Of a DNA stretch of 13,582 nucleotides, positions 1-5,765 are shown piece by piece (positions within the stretch are counted from its first letter, which is position 1; each line of letters begins with the position of its first letter). Below the pieces are notes generated by a model. The model was not told the DNA's origin, ran no database searches, and saw nothing but the letters and a program-made list of their open reading frames with translations. Made by a program: the position numbers and the translations under genes. This stretch comes from Chloroflexota bacterium (GTDB lineage: Bacteria; Chloroflexota; UBA11872): contig JAPPFO010000045.1 of the NCBI GenBank assembly GCA_028875175.1, positions 1 to 13,582 of the forward strand, read 5' to 3'.

Positions 1-30
1 CCCGTAGCCGCCGCACCCGTAGCCGCCGCA
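1..30 (+). repeat. 15-bp tandem repeat in the E2 interdomain linker
   Basis: Two perfect copies of cccgtagccgccgca, followed by a partial third copy, encode Pro-Val-Ala-Ala-Ala repeats. This is a flexible linker of the kind that joins lipoyl and subunit-binding domains in E2 proteins. It may extend upstream of the window. Confidence 0.8.
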
Positions 31-945
31 CCCGTCGCCCCGGCGCCGTCCGCCGGTGGACGCATCAAGGCCTCGCCGCTGGCCAGGCGCGTGGCCCGCG
101 AACTCGGCATTGATCTCGCGCGTGTCGTCGGCTCCGGCCCCGGCGGCCGCATCATCGAAAAGGACGTATCCGCCGCAGCCGCCGCTCCCGCTGCCGCACC
201 CATGCCGGTTGCCGCCGCCCCGCCATTGGCGCCTGCCCCCGCCGTGCCCGACGTGGCCGCTGGCCAGGTCATCCCGTTGGAAGGCATCCGCCGCGTCATC
301 GCCGAGCGCATGCAGCAGAGCCTGCAGGGCAGCGCCCAGGTCACCCTGGTCGCCGAGGCCGACGCCCGTCGCTTCCACGAGCTGCGCACCGAGCTGGCGA
401 GTCGCCACGAATCGGCGCTTGGCTTCCGCATCAGCTACAACGACCTGCTCATCCGCATCTGCGCCCACGCCCTGCGTGAACACCCGCGCGCCAATTCCAG
501 CCTGGAAGGCGACGCCATTCGCCTGCACGAGGTCGTAAACGTCGGCCTGGCCATCGAGGTCGGCGGCGACCTGGTCGTCGCCAACGTCAAGCACGCCGAC
601 CGTAAGTCTCTGGTGGAAATCGCCTCCGACTTGCGCGGCGTCGTCGACCGTGCCCGCGTCAACAGCCTGGACCTGGACGACATCACCGGCGGCACGTTCA
701 CCATCTCCAACCTGGGCGTCTACGGCATTGATGCCTTCACCCCGGTGCTCAACCCGCCCGAGTCGGCCATTCTCGGCGTCGGCGCCCTGCGTGAGAAGGC
801 CGTGGCCCGCGACGGTGAGGTAGCCGCTGAACTCTCCATGACCCTCAGCCTCACCTTCGACCACCGCATCATCGACGGCGCCCCCGCCGCCCGCTTCCTG
901 GCCCGCATCCGCGAACTCATCGAACAGCCGTACCTGCTGCTCTAG
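1..945 (+). CDS. Dihydrolipoyl acyltransferase, E2 component of a 2-oxoacid dehydrogenase complex (5' truncated)
   Basis: The reading frame is open from the first base, so the true start and the N-terminal lipoyl domain lie outside the window. The visible 314 codons begin with a Pro/Val/Ala linker. A peripheral-subunit-binding domain follows at about codons 21-57 (ASPLARRVARELGID, then GSGPGGRIIEKDV), which docks E1 or E3. After a second Ala/Pro linker comes the catalytic CoA-acyltransferase domain, about codons 85-314. It carries FTISNLGVYGID, NPPESAILGVG and the active-site motif DHRIIDGAPAA, with the catalytic His at codon 288 and Asp at codon 292. The family transfers the acyl group from lipoamide to CoA in a cytoplasmic complex. 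The sequence does not settle pyruvate, 2-oxoglutarate or branched-chain specificity, and no E1 or E3 gene is visible. A GTG at 91 is internal to the binding domain and is not the start. Confidence 0.95.
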   Translation, partial: PVAAAPVAAAPVAPAPSAGGRIKASPLARRVARELGIDLARVVGSGPGGRIIEKDVSAAAAAPAAAPMPVAAAPPLAPAPAVPDVAAGQVIPLEGIRRVIAERMQQSLQGSAQVTLVAEADARRFHELRTELASRHESALGFRISYNDLLIRICAHALREHPRANSSLEGDAIRLHEVVNVGLAIEVGGDLVVANVKHADRKSLVEIASDLRGVVDRARVNSLDLDDITGGTFTISNLGVYGIDAFTPVLNPPESAILGVGALREKAVARDGEVAAELSMTLSLTFDHRIIDGAPAARFLARIRELIEQPYLLL

Positions 946-1004
946 CGACAGCGGGCCGCTGGGCAGTTGGCATGATGCTGCGGACAGATTGAAGTTGGTG
1001 CGTC

Positions 1005-1829
1005 ATGGACCTGATTGAGTCACACGTACACATTTGGACGATTCGGGATCCGCGGTTTGGTCGGCACCCCGAGTCCGATTTCACGCCGGACATCGAAGCG
1101 GCGCCAGCGGACCTGTTCCGGGCCCAGGATGAGGTTGGCGGCGTGGCGTGGACGGTGTTAATCCAGCCGCGCTATTACCTGTGGGACAACTCGTACCTTA
1201 TCCAGGCGGCGGAGGCGTATCCCGACCGCCTCGTGGTGGCGGGTCGAGTCGACCCCTTGCTCCCGGATGCGGCCGATGCCCTGCGCGAGTTGATGCGGCA
1301 CCCGCAGCTTCGTGGCATCCGGCTGGCGCCCAATACCGATCCCCAGATCCGCTGGCTGGACGAACCGTCCCAGGACCCCCTGTGGGAAACGGCCGCCGAC
1401 ACCAACGCCACAATCGGTCTCCTAATCAACTGGCGGCAGCTCCCGCAGGCCAACGCAATGGCCGCTCGACATCCCGACGTGACTGTGGTGATCGACCACC
1501 TCGGCTCGCCCGACTATCGCGACCCGGACTCGCTGACCAACCTGCTGGCGCTGTCCGAGCAGGCGAACGTCTTCGTCAAGCTCTCCGGCTATCCCAACGG
1601 CACCCGCGCCGCCTATCCGTACAGCGAAGCCCATTCGTTGATCGAGCGCGTCTATCGCGCGTACGGCTCCAAGCGACTGATGTGGGGCACCGATTGGCCC
1701 GTCTGCCTGACCAGCGCTACCTACAAGGAAGCCTTCGACTCGGCCTGGAACCTGCCGTTCCTTGGCGATGCCGACCGAGAATGGATATTCGCCCACACGG
1801 CCAAACGTGCATGGAGGATCGAGCGATAG
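1005..1829 (+). CDS. Amidohydrolase-2 family metal-dependent hydrolase (TIM barrel)
   Basis: A 274-aa protein, full length for the amidohydrolase-2 (PF04909-like) family, which includes sugar lactonases and related hydrolases or decarboxylases. An HxH pair (His7, His9 in ESHVHIW) opens the barrel as the first metal-binding motif. Lys192 lies in VFVKLSG, His165 in VVIDHLGSPD, and Asp230 in LMWGTDWPV, the usual terminal strand signature. The C-terminus HTAKRAWRI matches the closing helix of the family. There is no signal peptide, so it is probably cytoplasmic. ATG 1005 gives a start right at the first strand and leaves no room for a shorter form, but the ribosome binding site is weak. It lies 59 bp after the E2 gene on the same strand and may be co-transcribed. 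The substrate cannot be read from sequence; lactones of the fucono- or rhamnono-lactonase type are one possibility. Confidence 0.88.
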   Translation: MDLIESHVHIWTIRDPRFGRHPESDFTPDIEAAPADLFRAQDEVGGVAWTVLIQPRYYLWDNSYLIQAAEAYPDRLVVAGRVDPLLPDAADALRELMRHPQLRGIRLAPNTDPQIRWLDEPSQDPLWETAADTNATIGLLINWRQLPQANAMAARHPDVTVVIDHLGSPDYRDPDSLTNLLALSEQANVFVKLSGYPNGTRAAYPYSEAHSLIERVYRAYGSKRLMWGTDWPVCLTSATYKEAFDSAWNLPFLGDADREWIFAHTAKRAWRIER

Positions 1830-1854
1830 GCGAAGTTCTGCCGGTGAAAAGATT

Positions 1855-1891
1855 TCCGGGTGCAAAGCCGGGCGGAGGCCTTGCACCCGGA
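1855..1891. terminator. Strong hairpin between convergent genes, probable bidirectional terminator
   Basis: Perfect 11-bp inverted repeat: tccgggtgcaa (1855-1865) and ttgcacccgga (1881-1891), with a 15-nt loop that can itself form a 3-bp GCC/GGC stem. It lies 25 bp after the amidohydrolase stop (1829) and 19 bp after the thioredoxin-like stop (1911, minus). Read on the minus strand the stem is followed by a T-rich stretch (aaatcttttc); on the plus strand there is no T run. Confidence 0.7.
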
Positions 1892-1910
1892 TGAGGTGCG
1901 TGAAGCGCGC

Positions 1911-2255
1911 TTAGGCGGCCTGGAGTTTCTGCTCCAGTCCGGCGCGCCTGCGGTCAGCCGGCATCGAACCGACGATCCTCGTGTTGGCGCGCTCTGGGCG
2001 GACTAGGAAAGTGGCCGAAATCCCGCATCCACCGTTGTAACTGGGCGTCTGCGGGTTCGCGTCCACAGCAAGCTTCGCGAACCTCAAACTGCCTTCGAAC
2101 TTGTACCGTCGTCCGAAAGCCGGTGTGAGCCTCTTGCGCCGCCCACACCATTCCGCCCAGTAGTCAACGATGACCATTGCGTCGCCTGCCAGCTCACGTT
2201 GCTGGGGCGAAGCCTCCGCCGCATCAGCGCCACGGCCTGTCAACAACACCCTCAA
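1911..2255 (-). pseudogene. Degenerate thioredoxin-like gene (active-site Cys and cis-Pro lost)
   Basis: The frame runs from TTG 2255 (114 aa) or ATG 2177 to TAA 1911 and clearly descends from thioredoxin. It has VIVDYWAEWCG with the buried Asp31, then LTPAF, LRFAKLAVDANPQT, IVGSMP and a C-terminal amphipathic helix, with overall length close to the family's roughly 105 aa. The redox site reads W36-C37-G38-R39-R40 instead of WCGPC, so the resolving Cys is absent. The conserved Ile-cisPro-Thr loop is replaced by Ile-Ser-Ala-Thr (79-82), within a poorly matching stretch (71-92) where the normal strand should be. No disulfide oxidoreductase activity is expected. No clear start signal is visible. 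I call it a decaying gene; a redox-inactive thioredoxin-fold protein is the alternative. The frame is still open, so decay would be recent or mainly by substitution. Confidence 0.6.
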
Positions 2256-2537
2256 TCCCGCGCGTGTAGCGCTTGTAGGTCCGTTGCGTTCGCCCGAGGC
2301 GCAGCCGGGTTCTATTGATCGTGAATATATGGGCTGATTGCCGGGGCTACCGTTGAAATGCTTACAGACGAACGAGCGCTGATGGTCTACGGAAGGTCGC
2401 GGAACTTTCGATCCCCCGCGAGTCGACCCGAAATACCCAAATGACTATCCGCCGGTTAACAGCGGCGCGCCCGGCCGAAGTTTCCTCCGGCCGGGCGCAG
2501 TCGATTTCGGCGCTAGTGCGCCGTAGGGCTTACGCCG
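2256..2537. other. Intergenic region without a recognisable gene
   Basis: 282 bp between the thioredoxin-like frame and the solute-binding protein gene, transcribed toward the former. I see no tRNA, no coding frame with family resemblance, and no convincing promoter; a TATATT-like hexamer on the minus strand near 2326-2331 has no matching -35. The only clear structure is the hairpin at 2467-2498, listed separately. Confidence 0.6.
2467..2498 (-). terminator. GC-rich hairpin after the solute-binding protein gene
   Basis: Perfect 11-bp stem gcgcccggccg (2467-2477) / cggccgggcgc (2488-2498) with a 10-nt loop, 39 bp beyond the stop of the solute-binding protein on the minus strand. There is no T run on either side, so intrinsic termination is not certain; it could also stabilise the mRNA 3' end. 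Confidence 0.5.
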
Positions 2538-4076
2538 CTATGGGTAAATCGGCGATGCAACGTACGGGGCAGGGCCGTCGTACGTGGACAGGTGCTGTAC
2601 GCCCCAGTCCTGGCAGGCCTGCAGGGACTCGGCCGGCGACTGGTCGCCCACCCAGCCCTTCTGACCACGCGCGCGGTGCTGGAACCACCACTCACGCCAG
2701 GTGTTGAAGGGGTACAAGCTGCGGTTGTCCGGTCGGTCGGCGTAGACCTTCAGCCACTTCATCCCCTCCGGAGGCGGAGCCACGGAGGTCGGCGCGCCAA
2801 TGGCGGCCCGGTGAACCGGCATGTGCCCACGGTCGATACCGACGCGGCCCTGGTACTCCTCGCCCGCGAGGAACACCGCCAACGCCGTGGACTGCTCGAT
2901 TGAGCCGTCGCGCGTAGCGCTGTTGGTCACCAGGTCCGGCTGGTCGTTCGTGCTGTGGCCCGGAGGACCGCCGCGACCGGCGATCACTTCCGGCAGCAGC
3001 GTCCAGGTGAATCGGTCCTTGATCCGCGGAACCGCGAACCCGGTCGAGTACACCCGGCCCGACGGCCAGATGCCGATCTTGCCGGCGGCAAACGGGTTGC
3101 CGTACTCACCACCGAGCTCATTGACCATGTCGGCTGGCGGCGAAGTCTCGTGCACGAAGATCTTGTTGATCAGGTACTCCCAGGCCTCGCCGGCCTCGGG
3201 CAGATCGAACATCGTCTTCGACAGCGGGTCGTTGAACGGCTTGGCCATGCCGTTGGAGTACAACTGCGGCATGTACTGGAATTCGTAGTCGTCGCGGGCC
3301 CAGGTGCCGAATTCCCCATTCTCGGGGTTCGTTATCTTGGCGTCCCACTCCGTCCAATCGTCCCAGTTCCACCCACCGTCCGTGTCCGGCAGGGTGACGC
3401 CGGCGGCCTCTGCCAGCGAGATGTTGGCCACGAACCCGCTGATCGCGAACTGGAACGGCATCCCGAACTGGGGACCCGTCATCAGTTCCGGCTGCGGGAA
3501 CGAGTGGTCGATGTTGTTGAACGTATACGCGTCCGGGAGGAAGTAGTAGTCCTCCGGGACAAAGTCGTCACGCTTGGCCAACTCGCCACTGATTTCCGTG
3601 AAGGCGTCCTCTTCGTGAAAGCGCAGGAAGTCCGACTGCGAGAGCAGCGCAACGTGCGGCGCCGTCCCGGCGGCGAACTGGATCGCCAAGCTGTCGATCA
3701 GGTTGGCGGCCGGTTCCAGCTTCACAAAGATGTCCGGTCGCTTCTCGGCGAAGCGCGCCAGGCCCCACTGCATGGCCGCGCCACGCGGGCCAGCGGTGTG
3801 GTCCGTGACGAACCGGATCTCGACGTTTTCCGCCTGCGCCATCGCAGCGGGCGCTGCCGCAGCGGCAGGAGCCGCTGGGGCTGCAGCGGCCGGAGCCGCG
3901 GCCGCCGGGGCTGCAGCGGCCGGAGCCGCCGTCGCCGCTGGAGCTGCTGCCGGAGCCGCTGCGGCGGCCGGAGCTTCGCTTTCGCTCTCGCCACATGCGG
4001 CCAACATGACCGCCGACGTTGCGCCAATCCCCATTCCGGCGACAAAGCGCCGACGGGTCAGGGCTGGAATATGCAT
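2538..4076 (-). CDS. ABC-transporter extracellular solute-binding lipoprotein (family 1-like, Tat signal)
   Basis: 512 aa. The start is ATG 4076, chosen over the upstream GTG 4091 because a strong ribosome binding site, ggaggag (4083-4089), sits 6 nt before it. The N-terminus has a twin-arginine motif (TRRRFV, residues 7-12), a hydrophobic stretch and a lipobox LAAC with Cys28 as the lipidation site, so the protein should be exported folded and anchored outside the membrane. A very Ala/Pro-rich linker (about 34-80) leads to the binding domain, which begins at ENVEIRFVTD and resembles sugar or oligosaccharide-binding proteins. Recognisable stretches include FAAGTAPHVALLSQ, NGEFGTWARD, FAAGKIGIWPSGR and ALAVFLAGEEYQG. 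It would deliver a solute to an ABC permease, but no permease or ATPase gene is adjacent, so it is an orphan here. The ligand is unknown; a carbohydrate is the family's usual one. Confidence 0.9.
   Translation of the reverse strand: MHIPALTRRRFVAGMGIGATSAVMLAACGESESEAPAAAAAPAAAPAATAAPAAAAPAAAAPAAAAPAAPAAAAAPAAMAQAENVEIRFVTDHTAGPRGAAMQWGLARFAEKRPDIFVKLEPAANLIDSLAIQFAAGTAPHVALLSQSDFLRFHEEDAFTEISGELAKRDDFVPEDYYFLPDAYTFNNIDHSFPQPELMTGPQFGMPFQFAISGFVANISLAEAAGVTLPDTDGGWNWDDWTEWDAKITNPENGEFGTWARDDYEFQYMPQLYSNGMAKPFNDPLSKTMFDLPEAGEAWEYLINKIFVHETSPPADMVNELGGEYGNPFAAGKIGIWPSGRVYSTGFAVPRIKDRFTWTLLPEVIAGRGGPPGHSTNDQPDLVTNSATRDGSIEQSTALAVFLAGEEYQGRVGIDRGHMPVHRAAIGAPTSVAPPPEGMKWLKVYADRPDNRSLYPFNTWREWWFQHRARGQKGWVGDQSPAESLQACQDWGVQHLSTYDGPAPYVASPIYP
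3871..3930 (-). repeat. 30-bp tandem repeat encoding the Ala/Pro linker
   Basis: Units at 3871-3900 and 3901-3930 match at 28 of 30 positions and share the core ggctgcagcggccggagccg. They lie in a longer degenerate Ala/Pro tract in the linker of the solute-binding lipoprotein. Such tracts change length by slippage without disturbing the folded domain. Confidence 0.75.
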
Positions 4077-4259
4077 ACCCTTCTCCTCCACCCCCGCCAG
4101 ACACGGTCCCCTGGGGGTCTAGCTAACCTGAAAACGCCTTCGGGAACGACTATGCACGCGGCACAGCCCGAAAGCAGCAAGCGGCCAGCAACATTCGCTC
4201 GCGTACGGTGCGATATTTGGCGCGGCCGTGTCAAGTGATTCTTGGGCCGCACTCGGTGT

Positions 4260-4279
4260 GTCGGCCCACGGTGGCCGAC
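4260..4279 (-). terminator. Short hairpin immediately after the 78-aa gene
   Basis: Perfect 7-bp stem gtcggcc (4260-4266) / ggccgac (4273-4279) with a 6-nt loop, abutting the TAG at 4280-4282 on the minus strand. No T run follows, so its role as a terminator is tentative. Confidence 0.4.
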
Positions 4280-4516
4280 CTAGTCGATGGCGATCCGCTC
4301 GGACGTGCTGCTTGACGGCCCGTCCTCGCGCTCGTCAACCGCCTGGATTCCTGCATCCAGGACTTCACGCAGGCTAATCAGGGCTTCTCGTACGGCGCCG
4401 CGCATGTGCCCGCCAGCCTTGCCCACGCCAACGCGCGGTCGATCGATTTCGATCGTGATGCGAATTGGACCTGCGTGGACGTGACCGCCCGCGCCGCCCC
4501 TCTCCTCGGTTGTCAT
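4280..4516 (-). CDS. Small hypothetical protein (78 aa)
   Basis: I do not recognise the family. ATG 4516 has a good ribosome binding site (gagg at 4524-4527 on the minus strand, 7-nt spacing). A promoter-like element with a palindrome lies just upstream, which supports a real gene. The protein has a Gly/His-rich start (GGAGGHVHAG), a likely beta strand (PIRITIEIDRP, about 18-28), a Gly-rich turn (VGVGKAGGH), a probable helix about residues 38-63 (AVREALISLREVLDAGIQAV), and an acidic and Ser-rich tail. There is no signal peptide or membrane segment. The layout is a single strand plus a helix, too small to assign a fold. It follows the HTH/zinc-ribbon gene on the same strand after 146 bp and could be under its control, but that is inference only. 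Confidence 0.65.
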   Translation of the reverse strand: MTTEERGGAGGHVHAGPIRITIEIDRPRVGVGKAGGHMRGAVREALISLREVLDAGIQAVDEREDGPSSSTSERIAID

Positions 4517-4537
4517 TCTGGATCCTCGGCTGCGGCG

Positions 4538-4549
4538 AGATTCGAATCT
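4538..4549. promoter_or_regulatory. Perfect 12-bp palindrome at the expected transcription start, candidate operator
   Basis: AGATTCGAATCT is its own reverse complement. It starts 2 bp after the -10 hexamer and covers the expected transcription start of the 78-aa gene. That is where a dimeric repressor would block initiation. A nearby DNA-binding candidate is the XRE-type protein encoded at 4663-5196; a link between the two is unproven. Confidence 0.4.
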
Positions 4550-4551
4550 TC

Positions 4552-4578
4552 AGTATATCCCCGAGATTGTGATGTCCA
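4552..4578 (-). promoter_or_regulatory. Candidate promoter of the 78-aa gene
   Basis: On the minus strand, TGGACA (4578-4573; five of six bases of the -35 consensus) and TATACT (4557-4552; a good -10) are separated by 15 bp, slightly short of the optimum. The -10 element lies 35 bp upstream of the ATG at 4516. Confidence 0.45.
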
Positions 4579-4662
4579 GCGACGGCAGACGCCATGGCTG
4601 AGTCCGGGTCCAACCCGCCGCCTAGGCCCGCGGAAGGTGCAAGGCATGCGTCCGCGACGCCG

Positions 4663-5196
4663 TCACGCGTCGGCATGCGCTCGCGATCCAAGCCGACCCC
4701 GCAGCGGGCGGCCGCAATTCGTACAGTAATTCGCCGGCGCTTCGTTGAGCCGGCCACACGCCAGGCACTCCACGTCGGCGGACACCTGCGTTCCGCAGTT
4801 GGAGCAGAAATTCGCGTCGTCGGGATTCGAGTGGCCGCACACCTGGCATGCAAGGCGGCGCCCGATGGCGATCGTTGTAGCGGCCACGGGGTTCCGTGCG
4901 CTGTCGCGGGTGGTCGTGAGCTGCTGCGCGTCAAGGCTCAGCGTGTCCGCCAGTGCCCGAATATCGTCATCCGGCACAAACGTGATCTTGCCCGTCTCGA
5001 CATCGCTCAGCCAGGGCCGGTCTCGCCCGATGGCGGCGGCCACCTCGGCCTGGGTGAGGCTGTGCAGGCGACGAGCGTTGAAGATCAGCCCGCCCAGCAC
5101 CCCACGGTCTATGTCGTTGAATGCGCGCTTTTGCAGCTTGCGCCGCGCCACTTGCGACCGATCAACGGCGTGCGAAGCCGGGGGCAACCGTAGCAC
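4663..5196 (-). CDS. XRE-type HTH protein fused to a double zinc ribbon
   Basis: 177 aa from GTG 5196. An XRE/Cro-type helix-turn-helix spans about residues 35-90: LGGLIFNARRLHSLTQAEVA, then IGRDRPWLSDVETGK, then DDDIRALADTLSLD, the standard five-helix pattern. A short spacer follows. Then come two zinc-ribbon knuckle pairs, each C-x2-C-x10-C-x2-C: Cys117/120/131/134 and Cys144/147/158/161. All eight ligands are intact, so two Zn ions are expected. The protein should be a cytoplasmic DNA-binding regulator in which the ribbons serve protein or nucleic-acid contacts. The start is uncertain: no clear ribosome binding site precedes the GTG, and TTG 5187 or GTG 5151 are alternatives that keep both domains. 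It lies 144 bp after the LysM gene on the same strand, so it may have its own promoter. Confidence 0.82.
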   Translation of the reverse strand: MLRLPPASHAVDRSQVARRKLQKRAFNDIDRGVLGGLIFNARRLHSLTQAEVAAAIGRDRPWLSDVETGKITFVPDDDIRALADTLSLDAQQLTTTRDSARNPVAATTIAIGRRLACQVCGHSNPDDANFCSNCGTQVSADVECLACGRLNEAPANYCTNCGRPLRGRLGSRAHADA

Positions 5197-5340
5197 GGCC
5201 TGCGGTACGCCTTCGGCAATTTGGGAACAAACGTCCGCCGCCTGCCGTTCCGAACCTGATCAACCGGACCGGACGCTGCGAATTGTCGCGACATAATCGG
5301 CTCGTCGATCGACGCCGAACGACCGCCCGACGCCCCGCAC

Positions 5341-5754
5341 CTAGGGAATCGTGATCTCCTGGCCCACCTGGAGTGCATCCGGATTCACGATTCGGTTCGC
5401 CTCGACCAGGTCGTCCACCGCCACATTGAATCGCCCGGCAATCCCCGAGAGCGTGTCACCAGGTTGCACGACGTAGACCGTCGCGGTCGGGGTCGGCGTC
5501 GGCCGGGGAATCGGCGTAGCTGTGGGCGTGGGCTCCGGCGTGGGGGTTGCGATGACCTGATCGAATGCCATGTTTGGATCGTCAGGGGTCGGCGTGATCG
5601 CCGTCGCGGGGGTGGGCGTCGCCGACACGTCAGTCGATTCGTCGTCGCGCGGCCGCAACAGCACCACCCACAGCAAGAACACGATAAAGGCCACCACCAG
5701 CAGACCCGCCAGAAGTTCGCCCCCGCGAGCGAACGTGCTTTCGGAGTCCCGCAT
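5341..5754 (-). CDS. Single-pass membrane protein with C-terminal LysM domain
   Basis: 137 aa. It has a short polar N-terminus, a strong hydrophobic segment at about residues 12-33 (LLAGLLVVAFIVFLLWVVLL) followed by Arg, a Thr/Pro-rich linker at 44-91 and one LysM domain at 93-137. The LysM domain shows VYVVQPGDTLSGIAGRF, DDLVEANRI, NPDALQVGQEITIP. The layout puts the LysM domain outside the cell, where such domains bind peptidoglycan or other GlcNAc polymers. ATG 5754 starts 11 nt after the ugd stop, so the two are surely co-transcribed, consistent with a joint envelope role. There is no catalytic domain, so it probably tethers or organises envelope material. Confidence 0.9.
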   Translation of the reverse strand: MRDSESTFARGGELLAGLLVVAFIVFLLWVVLLRPRDDESTDVSATPTPATAITPTPDDPNMAFDQVIATPTPEPTPTATPIPRPTPTPTATVYVVQPGDTLSGIAGRFNVAVDDLVEANRIVNPDALQVGQEITIP

Positions 5755-5765
5755 GGCTTAGTCCG

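Noticed and set aside
949..961. cagcgggccgctg palindrome just after the E2 stop
   Set aside because: At most a 5-bp stem with a 3-nt loop and no T run; too weak to call a terminator between genes that are probably co-transcribed.
2358..2443. 28-codon plus-strand frame in the intergenic region (MLTDERALMVYG...)
   Set aside because: No ribosome binding site, no domain and a length common by chance.
3840..3970. Repeated GC-rich units that might suggest a CRISPR-like or minisatellite array
   Set aside because: The repeats are coding Ala/Pro linker units with no spacers.
4206..4234. TTGACA hexamer on the minus strand upstream of the solute-binding protein gene
   Set aside because: No acceptable -10 hexamer lies 16-18 bp downstream; the nearest TATCGC is only 13 bp away.
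2955..4238. Long plus-strand open frame (427 aa) opposite the solute-binding protein
   Set aside because: Its composition (Arg, Gly, Val-rich, no family motifs) is that of an antisense shadow in GC-rich DNA, while the minus strand shows a signal peptide, lipobox and ribosome binding site.
4536..4550. gattcgaatc, reminiscent of a tRNA T-loop
   Set aside because: No T-stem, anticodon arm or acceptor stem can be paired around it on either strand; it is better explained as part of the palindrome at 4538-4549.
5303..5314. Perfect 12-bp palindrome cgtcgatcgacg upstream of the XRE/zinc-ribbon gene
   Set aside because: GC-rich palindromes of this composition (overlapping gatc/tcga) arise easily here, and no promoter elements could be placed next to it; kept only as a weak autoregulation candidate.
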